Source: an uncultured bacterium
GTDB taxonomy: Bacteria; Cyanobacteriota; Vampirovibrionia; Gastranaerophilales; Gastranaerophilaceae
Reading direction: 5' to 3'
Length of the DNA: 64,000 bases
Assembly (NCBI GenBank): GCA_902777385.1
Contig: CACYTP010000006.1
Location: 1-64,000 of the forward strand
Below, in pieces: positions 34,019 through 42,531 of this stretch. The notes under the pieces are model-generated. The model saw only the letters and a program-made list of their open reading frames with translations, was not told where the DNA came from and did no database searches. Made by a program: the position numbers and the translations under genes. Numbering within the stretch: the first letter of the stretch is position 1; every line of letters starts with the position of its first letter.

Positions 34019-34037
34019 CTATTGTATAAATTTCAAA

Positions 34038-34361
34038 TTATATGTGTTTTGTAATGTTAGAAATAATAGCTGATTTTGGCATTAAACCAACCAATCTTTC
34101 AACAGCTTTACCGTCTTTAAATACCAATAAGCTAGGTAATCCGCTTATTGAATAATCTTTTGCAGTTTTAAGATTTTCATCAGTATTAACTTTGACAAAT
34201 TTTACCTGACTGCCAAGTTCTGTCGCAATTTCATCTAATACAGGACTCAATTTTCTGCATGGTCCGCACCATGTAGCCCAAAAATCAACAACAACCGGTT
34301 TGTCAGAATTTAATACTTCTGCTTCAAATGTTGAATCATTAATATCTATAGCATTAGACAT
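34038..34361 (-). CDS. trxA: Thioredoxin
   Basis: The redox site WATWCGPCRKL and the cis-Pro loop SISGLPSLLVFKDGK are canonical, as is the length of 107 aa. It acts as a cytoplasmic dithiol reductant. The ATG follows AAAGGAG. It is monocistronic with its own terminator. Confidence 0.96.
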   Translation of the reverse strand: MSNAIDINDSTFEAEVLNSDKPVVVDFWATWCGPCRKLSPVLDEIATELGSQVKFVKVNTDENLKTAKDYSISGLPSLLVFKDGKAVERLVGLMPKSAIISNITKHI

Positions 34362-34453
34362 GATTTTACTCCTTTGTTAACTTTCCTCAACCAATTATAT
34401 CATAGAATTTTTTTTTGTGCTATTATCTTGTTAGCACACGATAGGATAGAGAT

Positions 34454-35371
34454 ATGGTTAGGAAAAAAGTAATAGAAATTGTACTTGATACGGAGACTAC
34501 AGGGCTTGATTATACTAAGGAGAGAATGGTTGAATTTGCTGCTGTCAGAATGGAAAACGGTAAAATAAAAGATGAATTTCAAACTCTTATTAATCCGGAA
34601 CAACACATCAGAAAATCAAGTATTGCAATTCATGGAATTACTCCCGAAATGGTAAAAGATGCTCCGACTGAAGCCGAAGCTATGCCAAAGATTATGGATT
34701 TTATAAAAGATTATCCGATTGTAGCTCATAATGCTATATTTGATTATTCATTTTTAAATGAAGCAAGCAAGAGGGTTTTTGGTAAAGAACTGGAAAATCC
34801 GAGAGTTGACTCACAACAAATGTTTAAGGAAATATATCCTGATTTGGAATCTCATGGGCTTGAAGCTTTAACAACAAAATTTAATGTTGATTTGACAAAT
34901 CATCACAGGGCAATGGCTGATACTATGGGACTTGCTCTGGCATATCCAAAATTAAAAAAATTGTATAACCAAAAATACAGTTGGGAAACCAAGCAGCTTG
35001 ATAATATTGAATACTTATTTGAAAGATATTTGAGAATTCAACAGACTGTTACTACGTTGCAGTCAGAACTTCAGGATTTAAAATCAGTATTTAAGTTGTA
35101 TTTTGAACAGGGCGGCAAACCTATAATTTCACAAAGTGGTGAAACCCTTGTCTATAATACTAAACAAACTTTTGGATACGATTTCAATCAAATAAAAGAT
35201 GTTTTGGAGGAGGTTGGAGCTTTTGAAAAAGCTGTTAAGATAAACACTGGTTTTGTAGATAGGCTTGTTGGCGGCGGCAGACTGGATGAAGACAAAAAAG
35301 AAATCATAAAGGATGCCCGTCAGGAAATTACTGAGACAAGAAATGTACAGATTATAAAAGCCGGAAAATAG
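34454..35371 (+). CDS. DEDDh 3'-5' exonuclease (DnaQ-like) with extra C-terminal domain, 305 aa
   Basis: Exonuclease motifs are complete: LDTETTGLD (ExoI, D and E), HNAIFDYSFL (ExoII) and HHRAMADTMG (ExoIII with H and D). This domain takes the first 175 residues. The C-terminal 130 residues (with a helical LEDLKSVFK-type part and VDRLVGGGRLDEDKK) are not recognised. It may be a stand-alone proofreading or repair exonuclease rather than the polymerase III subunit. It is followed after 17 bases by the transporter gene. Confidence 0.88.
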   Translation: MVRKKVIEIVLDTETTGLDYTKERMVEFAAVRMENGKIKDEFQTLINPEQHIRKSSIAIHGITPEMVKDAPTEAEAMPKIMDFIKDYPIVAHNAIFDYSFLNEASKRVFGKELENPRVDSQQMFKEIYPDLESHGLEALTTKFNVDLTNHHRAMADTMGLALAYPKLKKLYNQKYSWETKQLDNIEYLFERYLRIQQTVTTLQSELQDLKSVFKLYFEQGGKPIISQSGETLVYNTKQTFGYDFNQIKDVLEEVGAFEKAVKINTGFVDRLVGGGRLDEDKKEIIKDARQEITETRNVQIIKAGK

Positions 35372-35388
35372 TTGAGAAGGAATATATC

Positions 35389-36807
35389 ATGTCAAATAAA
35401 TTTATAGAATTTTTTAAAGAACCTTCTTTTGCTGAGCCTATAAAGGATGAGGCAGTTGTAAAGAAGACTTATGCACATTTTCGATGGAGAATATTTTATG
35501 CAAGTTTTATTGCTTATGTAGTGTTCCATTTGTGCCGTAAAAATATTGCAGTTGCACTTCCTGCTATGGGAGAGGCTTTACACATGTCAAATACCGAACT
35601 GGGTTTGCTTGGTTCAACTTTGTATGTAACGTACGGTATCGGTAAATTTATAAACGGTGTAATAGCTGATAAAGCCAATGTAAGGACATTTTTGCCTACA
35701 GCACTCATATTATCCGCAATATGTAATATTTGTTTCGTCCTTAGTGCCGTATTTATAACTCCGGGGCATGCAAGCTTCTTTGGTCTGCCTTCTGCAACAG
35801 TGCTTTTATGGATAATGGCATTTTTCTGGGGTGCTAACGGATGGTTTCAGTCATGCGGATTCCCGCCAGTTGCAAAAAGTTTATCATACTGGTTCTCAAA
35901 TTCAGAAAGAGGTACCAAGTGGTCTATTTGGTCAACATCACATCAGATTGGTGTCTTTGGTGCCGTTGCGTTGTCAGGTTTTGTAATTGATAAATTTGGC
36001 TGGATGGCTGCTTTTTATGTGCCGGCTATAATTTGTGCAATTACGGGTTTATGGTTATTTGACAGATTGAGAGATAAGCCGCAGACATTAGGTTTGCCTG
36101 ATATTGAAAAATATAACAATGAGCCTGAAGCTAAAAAAGAAAACGAAGGCGATGAAGATAATCGTACATATTTTCAGGTATTCAAAGAAAATATATTGTG
36201 TAACCCAATTATATGGATGTTGGCAATAGCTTATATATTTGTGTATATAATCAGGTTTGGGACCGAGGATTGGCTGGTAAAATACCTTGTTGAGGTAAAG
36301 GGTAATGCTCTTGTTACTGCAAGTGCAAAACTCAGTACATTAGCGTTGGTTGGTTCTGCCGGTGCAATTATGGCAGGTGTAATTTCAGACAGATTATTTA
36401 AGGGAAACAGAACTCCGGTTAATATTATTTTCCTTATCATGCTTATTGTAAGTTTGTATTTGTTCGCTACAAATCCTTCAGGCGGAAAATTATTTGAAAT
36501 ATTGGATTATGTATACGCTGCAATGATAGGTGTGTTTACTGCCGGACCTCAGATGTTAATTGGCGGACTTTGTGCTGTAGAAAGTAGTTCGAAGAAAGTA
36601 GCATCAGCATCAATTGGATTTACGGGTATTTTCGGATATGTCGGGGCTGCATTGTCTGCTGCGGGTACAGGTGTTGTAGTTGACCATTTCGGTTGGAACG
36701 GTGCAATCGCATTCTGGATGATTTCAACCATGATTTGTGTTGTTATATGTACGGTTCTTCTTATTTATGAAAAACAAAAGAAGAAAAAGACTGCGGCAAA
36801 AAATTAG
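35389..36807 (+). CDS. OPA-family (GlpT/UhpT-like) organophosphate transporter, 472 aa
   Basis: Twelve hydrophobic segments of the major facilitator fold are visible. The N-terminal RWRIFYASFIAYVVFHLCRK with YGIGKFINGVIADKANVR, and WGANGWFQSCGFPPVAKSL with WFSNSERGTKWSIW, are typical of the glycerol-3-phosphate/hexose-phosphate:phosphate antiporters. The exact substrate cannot be read. A charged loop (EPEAKKENEGDED) links the two halves. It ends at a strong terminator. Confidence 0.88.
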   Translation: MSNKFIEFFKEPSFAEPIKDEAVVKKTYAHFRWRIFYASFIAYVVFHLCRKNIAVALPAMGEALHMSNTELGLLGSTLYVTYGIGKFINGVIADKANVRTFLPTALILSAICNICFVLSAVFITPGHASFFGLPSATVLLWIMAFFWGANGWFQSCGFPPVAKSLSYWFSNSERGTKWSIWSTSHQIGVFGAVALSGFVIDKFGWMAAFYVPAIICAITGLWLFDRLRDKPQTLGLPDIEKYNNEPEAKKENEGDEDNRTYFQVFKENILCNPIIWMLAIAYIFVYIIRFGTEDWLVKYLVEVKGNALVTASAKLSTLALVGSAGAIMAGVISDRLFKGNRTPVNIIFLIMLIVSLYLFATNPSGGKLFEILDYVYAAMIGVFTAGPQMLIGGLCAVESSSKKVASASIGFTGIFGYVGAALSAAGTGVVVDHFGWNGAIAFWMISTMICVVICTVLLIYEKQKKKKTAAKN

Positions 36808-36832
36808 ATTTAAATACATCAATAAAACGATT

Positions 36833-36862
36833 ACGGATAACCTTCAAGGTTATCCGTTTTTG
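36833..36862 (+). terminator. Terminator after the OPA transporter gene
   Basis: ACGGATAACC and GGTTATCCGT form a 10-bp perfect stem around TTCAA, followed by five T. Confidence 0.92.
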
Positions 36863-36965
36863 TTATAATCCGAATTTGTATTAGGTTTCAGGGTTATTTA
36901 CTGATTATGATAAACATCATAAAAATGGATGATTTAATTTTTGAAAACGTCTGATAATATAGCAC

Positions 36966-37048
36966 TATACTCCTTAGAGACTAAGATACACATATCCCTA
37001 ATCAACAGCTATGCACCTCAAAAGTACATAGCTTTTTCTTTACTTATT
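36966..37048 (+). ncRNA. Candidate small RNA upstream of rlmN
   Basis: TTGAAA (36941-36946) and TATACT (36966-36971), 19 bases apart, could start an RNA near 36978. It ends in the stem AGCTATG/CATAGCT (about 37008-37034) followed by TTTTTCTTT. It has no frame. ACTCCT overlaps the -10 and would be transcribed only from another start. Apart from this I see nothing in the gap 36863-37089. Confidence 0.4.
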
Positions 37049-37089
37049 TTTTGTTTGCCAAACAAGTTTATCCATGAGATAATCCGATT

Positions 37090-38130
37090 ATGAAAACATT
37101 ATCAGGATTAACACAGGCTGAAATAGAACAAATAACTGATGAATTGAATGCCTCCAAGTTTAGGGCAAGACAAATTCATAACTGGATTTATCTTAAATCT
37201 GTTTCTTCAATTGATGAAATGACGGATTTGTCCGTAAAATTCAGAGAAGAATTAAAACAGGTCGCAAAAGTTTCTGACGTAAAAATCAAAGTTAAACAGG
37301 TTAGTTCAGACGGAACTTTAAAATACCTGTTGGAATATCCTGACGGAGAATGTGTAGAAACAGTACTTATGAGATTTGATAATCGTGCAAATCTTACCGC
37401 CTGTGTCAGTTCACAGGTTGGCTGTGCCGTTAACTGTTCTTTCTGTGCAACAGGTAAGCGTGGATTTATTAGAAATCTCACATATAAAGAAATTATTGAG
37501 CAGGTATTAACTATTCAAAGAGATACCGGACTGAAAGTTACGAATGTTGTTTTTATGGGACAGGGTGAACCACTATTAAATACGGATAATGTTCTAAATG
37601 CAATGAAAATTTTTAATGAAGATTTCCAGATAGGTGCAAGGAGGTTGACGGTTTCTACAAGTGGAATTGTCCCGCAAATAAACAGGCTTGCTGATTTGGA
37701 TATGCAGTCAACACTGGCTATATCTCTGCACGCACCTAATCACGAAATCAGAAGAAAATTGATGCAAATTGAAAATAAATATCCTATGGATGAACTTAAA
37801 AAAGCAATGCTTAATTACGTTAATAAAACAGGTAGAAGAATTACCATAGAATATTTATTGATAAGTGGCTTGAATGATACTGTAGAAAGTGCTAAAGAAC
37901 TTGCATATTATCTTAACGATATAAAGTGCAACATAAATTTAATACCGTATAATTCAACTGAAAAAAATGATTATAAAAAACCGTCAAACAATGCTATTAT
38001 GAAGTTCAAATACCTTCTTGAACATTCAGGCAAAAAAGTTACCGTAAGATTGGAAAGAGGTGCAGATATTGATGCGGCTTGCGGTCAATTAAGAGGAAAA
38101 GTTACTCAAACATCCTCTGAGCAGTCCTGA
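37090..38130 (+). CDS. rlmN: 23S rRNA (adenine2503-C2)-methyltransferase RlmN
   Basis: RlmN is a radical-SAM enzyme that methylates A2503 of 23S rRNA and A37 of some tRNAs. The cluster motif CAVNCSFCATGKRGF (CxxxCxxC), the SAM-binding MGQGEPLLN and the C-terminal GADIDAACGQL with the catalytic Cys are present. The length of 346 aa is normal. Its 3' end overlaps the convergent 38102 gene by 29 bases. Confidence 0.96.
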   Translation: MKTLSGLTQAEIEQITDELNASKFRARQIHNWIYLKSVSSIDEMTDLSVKFREELKQVAKVSDVKIKVKQVSSDGTLKYLLEYPDGECVETVLMRFDNRANLTACVSSQVGCAVNCSFCATGKRGFIRNLTYKEIIEQVLTIQRDTGLKVTNVVFMGQGEPLLNTDNVLNAMKIFNEDFQIGARRLTVSTSGIVPQINRLADLDMQSTLAISLHAPNHEIRRKLMQIENKYPMDELKKAMLNYVNKTGRRITIEYLLISGLNDTVESAKELAYYLNDIKCNINLIPYNSTEKNDYKKPSNNAIMKFKYLLEHSGKKVTVRLERGADIDAACGQLRGKVTQTSSEQS

Positions 38131-38692
38131 TAGAATGAGTATTTACTGATGCAACAACTTTTCTTAAACTTCCGCTTTCACGTTTTAAATATACGTCAAA
38201 ATTGCCGTGTGGAGCGTTCGAAATAGAAAACCTTACTCTTCTTAAATCAATATATCCAATCTTATTAATATCAAAATCAAGGCTGCTGTCGTTTACTGCA
38301 AGTCTGCCGTTGGTTTTAAGTTTAACAAATCTGACATGTGCACGTCTTAGTTCTGCAGGTGTAAGCTTTTCTCCGTCCCCATCACTTTCAAGTGATTCCA
38401 ACGGCCCTAATAATGACCTTTTGTGTTCACTGCAGCCTAATAAAGATTTGTATGTGTATGGTCTTCTGCTGTCTATAAGCATATAATACTTATAGCCGCT
38501 GATATTCAATATGAAAGGATCGCAGCTTGAATAAGCTCCGTAACTCGGTGTCTGAATGTAACCATACATAGTGCGGACACCGTGTCTGATTGTGTATGTG
38601 CGAGTTTCTGCAAGAGTATAATTTGCGGTTAAAATTATCACACAAACCGCAATAACTATCTTGTTAAAAATATGGTACCATTTTCTACACAT
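38102..38692 (-). CDS. Secreted hypothetical protein, 196 aa
   Basis: A signal peptide (hydrophobic residues about 10-28, ending TLA) precedes a mature beta-rich domain (TYTIRHGVRTMYGYIQTPSY, then VRFVKLKTNGRLAVND). Two cysteines could form a disulfide. Family not recognised. Its C-terminal codons overlap those of rlmN on the other strand. Confidence 0.65.
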   Translation of the reverse strand: MCRKWYHIFNKIVIAVCVIILTANYTLAETRTYTIRHGVRTMYGYIQTPSYGAYSSCDPFILNISGYKYYMLIDSRRPYTYKSLLGCSEHKRSLLGPLESLESDGDGEKLTPAELRRAHVRFVKLKTNGRLAVNDSSLDFDINKIGYIDLRRVRFSISNAPHGNFDVYLKRESGSLRKVVASVNTHSIRTAQRMFE

Positions 38693-38735
38693 ATTATTAT
38701 TAAAACAAAAACAAACTAAAATTTGCCAATTTTGA

Positions 38736-38770
38736 CAATAAAAAAGGACTGAGTAAAACCCAATCCTGTT
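38736..38770 (-). terminator. Terminator downstream of the 51-aa small frame
   Basis: On the minus strand AGGATTGGG pairs with CTCAGTCCT (two G-U pairs) around TTTTA, followed by five T. It implies a minus-strand transcript from the 38.8-39.0 kb region. Confidence 0.6.
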
Positions 38771-38843
38771 TATTAAAAGCTCTCTTCTTATTTTATTTAA
38801 TAAGCCTCTTTGAAAGAGGTTTTGAAATCCTTTTGCAGAACAA

Positions 38844-38999
38844 CTATCTTACGACTGCAAAAGATGTTTTAATACCTGACTCAGAACTGACACTCCGAGC
38901 AGACATAATCGCCATAGAACGGCGTTTTCTCGCTCCTCTTAATATAAATTCCACACTGTCACATTTATTTGACGATGGGGATGAAATCTTTTTCAACAT
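38844..38999 (-). CDS. Possible small basic protein, 51 aa
   Basis: An ATG at 38999 with AAGGAG nine bases upstream opens a 51-codon frame (MLKKISSPSSNKCDSVEFIL, then RGARKRRSMAIMSARS). The product is basic and has no membrane segment. A good terminator lies downstream on the same strand. The frame on the opposite strand (38833-39054) has no Shine-Dalgarno site and I reject it. Function unknown. Confidence 0.4.
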   Translation of the reverse strand: MLKKISSPSSNKCDSVEFILRGARKRRSMAIMSARSVSSESGIKTSFAVVR

Positions 39000-39141
39000 T
39001 TATAACAACTCCTTAGTTTTCTGCTTACAAGAAACTTATCGGCAAGAAAAATAAAAAACTTTAGAATATATTAAGCAGTTGTTACAAAAAATATGAAAAT
39101 CCATAAATATGATACAAAGCAATATTTGTATTTCCGATAGG

Positions 39142-39561
39142 TTATGCTTTTGGAATGTCTTTTATTTGCTCGTTTATATTTAGGTCAATAAACTTAAACA
39201 CATTCAGTACAATTCCGGGTGCAAAATAGTATTGCCCGTTTGCAGGGGTGATTTTTAAAATACTTTTGTTTGGTCCGTAATAAGCGACTGTTGCAAGAAA
39301 TTCTTTGTTTGCAGCTTTAAATAATATGTAACCCATTTTTGATTGAAGTTCTTTTATTTCAAACTTGTTTGCCGTAATACTGTCTAATGCAAGGTAATAA
39401 AGATTTTCTGCAGGCATATTATATGACTTTGTACAAGCTGAAAAATCCATGTTTGTGGGTGTTGTAAGTTGCTGTACTGTTAATTCTTCAGAAAATACAG
39501 CCCCCGATATTCCAAAAAATATGATTATTAATGCAAAAATATATCTTATTGTTCTTTCCAT
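39142..39561 (-). CDS. Secreted hypothetical protein, 139 aa
   Basis: A signal peptide (first 24 residues, ending VFS) precedes a domain of about 110 residues with alternating hydrophobic strands (FEIKELQSKMGYILFKAANK, then FLATVAYYGPNKSILKITPA). It has one Cys in the mature part and no known motif. The start overlaps the polA stop by 16 bases, so it is cotranscribed with polA. Confidence 0.65.
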   Translation of the reverse strand: MERTIRYIFALIIIFFGISGAVFSEELTVQQLTTPTNMDFSACTKSYNMPAENLYYLALDSITANKFEIKELQSKMGYILFKAANKEFLATVAYYGPNKSILKITPANGQYYFAPGIVLNVFKFIDLNINEQIKDIPKA

Positions 39562-42407
39562 GTTTCACCTGTATTTATATCTATTTTTAAAGGTACGGTC
39601 AACGGTTGATTTAGTTCCATTGCCTCTTTTACCAAAGATTTTACTTCTTCAAGTTCGGATTTGAGTGTTTCTATAACTATTTCATCGTGTACCTGCAATA
39701 TTATTTTTGATTTTATATTGTTTTCTTTGAATTTTTTGGCACATTCTATCATTGCGAGTTTCATAATATCAGCAGCTGTACCCTGTATTGGTTGGTTTAT
39801 GGCTGCACGTTTTGCAAATTCATGTATCATTGTATTTGAACTGTTAATTTCAGGTAAATATCTTTTTCTTCCAAATACTGTTTCAACATATCCGTTTTTT
39901 GCTGCAAAATTTACCGTGGAATCCATGTATAATCTAATATTTGGGTAGGTTTCAAAATATTTGTTTATGAAATCTTCAGCTTCATTATTTGAAATTCCTA
40001 TAGCTTTTGCAAGTCCGTATTTGCTCTGTCCGTATATTATCCCGAAATTTACCGCTTTTGATTTGTAACGCATTTCTTTTGTAACGTCTTCAATCTTCAC
40101 ACCGAAAACCTTGGATGCAGTAAGAGTGTGAATATCAATATCATTTACAAAAGCTTCTGTTAAATGTGTGTCTTTGGATATATGTGCCAGAAGCCTCAAT
40201 TCAATTTGTGAATAATCGGCAGAAACAATTACCGCTTCTTCCCTGTTTGCAGGAATAAATGCCGAACGGATTTTGTTTCCCTCTTCCGTTCTTGCAGGAA
40301 TATTTTGCAGATTAGGATTGGATGAAGATAATCTTCCTGTTGCCGTAACTGTTTGATTGAATGTTGTATGAATTCGATTATCTACATTTGACACAAGTTC
40401 CGGTAACGCATCCGTATATGTTGATTTTAGCTTCGAATATTTACGATAATCCAGTATTAAACTTGCGATTTCATTTTCCTGAGCCAATTCTTCAAGCACC
40501 TCGGCATTGGTAGATTTTTTCCTTTTGTTTGTTTTTAATCCAAGCTTATCATATAGAATTTCTCTAACTTGTTTCGGGGAATTTATATTGAAACTTGTGC
40601 CGGCAATTTCATATATTTTAGTTTCCAGTTCTGTTAATTTCTCGTTCATTGTGTCCGAAAGGTTTTTCAGATAGTTTGTATCCACTGAAACCCCGTTATA
40701 TTCCATATCTGCAAGAACTTTTGCCAAAGGTATCTCAATATCCGATAAAATTTTTAATTCTGACTCGTTAAGTTTTTCTGACCAGTATGTACTTAATTCA
40801 AGAATTGTTGATGTTTCATCGCAGACAGGAGTCAGTAAAACATCAGCTCCGACATTTTCGTAAGAAAGCTTGTTCTTTTTTATGTCTTCCGGTTCTGCAT
40901 ATACCGATATTGAATGATCAATATTTTCTATTGCCTGAATATCTAAATCGTGTCTGTCTGACGGGTTTGCAACGTAGCTTGCAAGTTCAACATCAAAGAC
41001 AATTCCCTTAATATTAATTTGCTGTGTTCTTAAAAGATTATAAATCTCTTTTGCCCCAAATACCGTTTTTAGAATTTCAGGATTTTCCAGTACGGGTTTT
41101 AGTCTGTTAAATACAAAATCCGCTTCCAACTTATTTCCCAACAGGGAGGATTTTAGCGGGATATAGCAGGCTTCTGTTTTGGCATTTGATGCTGTAATTT
41201 TTCTGTCTGAATATGTTATATCTGATTTGTATGCAACTGAAATTCCTATAATATTATTTTCTGCTGCATTTTTAAAATTAGATTTTAAATTTAATGCAAT
41301 AACTTTTTGATTATTTAAAGTTTTGCATAAGTCTTCAAAATCTGTGGTGTCGGTTATGAGTTTTGAAGAAAATACGAATTCGTTATTCTTATTTATTTCT
41401 TCTTGTACAGCCTGTGCAAATAAACCTAATTGCATTTGCGGTTGTTTTTTATTCTCAGGCTTATTATCTTCCGTTATTATTTCATTTGTTATGTCAGTAT
41501 CAAAATTCGGGTCAAATGCCGATAAAATTGAATTTATGTTTTTAAGAAATTTATAAAACTGCATTGATTTCAGAAATTCTGTCACTTTAGAAATATCAGG
41601 AAGCTCTACTTTTGTTTTTTCAAAATCAAAATTTACGTCCAAATCTCTTACAATAGTTGCAAGATAGTAACTTAAACGAGCATCTTCAACTCCGTTTTTG
41701 ATTTTTTCTCTTATTGAATTTCCTCTAATATTATCTGTATTAGCAATAACTTCATCAAGATGTCCGTATTCAGCCAATAGTGCCTGAGCTGTTTTTTCAC
41801 CGATACCTCTGACACCGGGAATACAATCTGAAGTATCCCCTCTTAAAGATTTATAATCAATAATCTGATTCGGATAAACTCCAAGTTTATCATATACTGC
41901 TTGCCAGTCGTATTCTTTTAGTTCCCCTTTTGTGGGTATAATAACCTTTACGCAGCCGTTTTTATCTATAAGCTGAAAAGCATCCTGATCCCCTGTTAAA
42001 ATCAAAACCTTATGTCCCAATTCGCATGCTTGTTTTGATATTGTGCCGATAACGTCATCGGCTTCAAATCCCTCTTTTGTATATATGGGAATATTAAAGG
42101 CTTGTAGCCCATCATAAATTAAATCCATTTGAGAACGCATCATATCAGGCATCTGTTCACGATTGCTTTTGTAGTTTTCGTATTTTTCAACACGGAAAGT
42201 TTTGTGGCTGACATCAAATGCAACAGCAATTGCATCCGTTTTAATTTTTTGATTTTTTAATAAATCAAAAATCGCATGAAAAAATCCGTAAACTGCCCAA
42301 GTAGGCTGACCGGATGAAGTTTGCATTCCGGTTCTTTCAAGTGCATAATATTCTCTAAATGCCAGAGCATGTCCGTCTATTAAAATTAAAGTTTTCTCGT
42401 TCCCCAT
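39546..42407 (-). CDS. polA: DNA polymerase I, proofreading site degenerate, 953 aa
   Basis: The N-terminal 5'-3' exonuclease (DGHALAFREYYAL, GFEADDVIGT, LTGDQDAFQL) and the C-terminal polymerase (motif A DYSQIELRLLAHIS, motif B KAVNFGIIYGQSKYGL, motif C VHDEIV) are intact. In the 3'-5' exonuclease-like domain the DxE motif is replaced: ALNLKS (residues 371-376) puts N and K where E. coli has D355 and E357, so proofreading is probably lost. Such loss is common in PolA of several phyla. It serves Okazaki-fragment processing and repair. Confidence 0.96.
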   Translation of the reverse strand: MGNEKTLILIDGHALAFREYYALERTGMQTSSGQPTWAVYGFFHAIFDLLKNQKIKTDAIAVAFDVSHKTFRVEKYENYKSNREQMPDMMRSQMDLIYDGLQAFNIPIYTKEGFEADDVIGTISKQACELGHKVLILTGDQDAFQLIDKNGCVKVIIPTKGELKEYDWQAVYDKLGVYPNQIIDYKSLRGDTSDCIPGVRGIGEKTAQALLAEYGHLDEVIANTDNIRGNSIREKIKNGVEDARLSYYLATIVRDLDVNFDFEKTKVELPDISKVTEFLKSMQFYKFLKNINSILSAFDPNFDTDITNEIITEDNKPENKKQPQMQLGLFAQAVQEEINKNNEFVFSSKLITDTTDFEDLCKTLNNQKVIALNLKSNFKNAAENNIIGISVAYKSDITYSDRKITASNAKTEACYIPLKSSLLGNKLEADFVFNRLKPVLENPEILKTVFGAKEIYNLLRTQQINIKGIVFDVELASYVANPSDRHDLDIQAIENIDHSISVYAEPEDIKKNKLSYENVGADVLLTPVCDETSTILELSTYWSEKLNESELKILSDIEIPLAKVLADMEYNGVSVDTNYLKNLSDTMNEKLTELETKIYEIAGTSFNINSPKQVREILYDKLGLKTNKRKKSTNAEVLEELAQENEIASLILDYRKYSKLKSTYTDALPELVSNVDNRIHTTFNQTVTATGRLSSSNPNLQNIPARTEEGNKIRSAFIPANREEAVIVSADYSQIELRLLAHISKDTHLTEAFVNDIDIHTLTASKVFGVKIEDVTKEMRYKSKAVNFGIIYGQSKYGLAKAIGISNNEAEDFINKYFETYPNIRLYMDSTVNFAAKNGYVETVFGRKRYLPEINSSNTMIHEFAKRAAINQPIQGTAADIMKLAMIECAKKFKENNIKSKIILQVHDEIVIETLKSELEEVKSLVKEAMELNQPLTVPLKIDINTGETWKEQ

Positions 42408-42531
42408 ATCCGTATTTTCACATAAAAAATCCTTTTAGGCAATTTTTTAAATACGCAAAAAATTTTAACAGTCGCTATCAAAAATTTTTGTACTATAATA
42501 TAGGTATAAAAACAAGAAAGGATGTAAAAGC

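Noticed and set aside
38833-39054. Plus-strand 73-codon frame
   Set aside because: It has no Shine-Dalgarno site and lies opposite a minus-strand frame with AAGGAG and a terminator.
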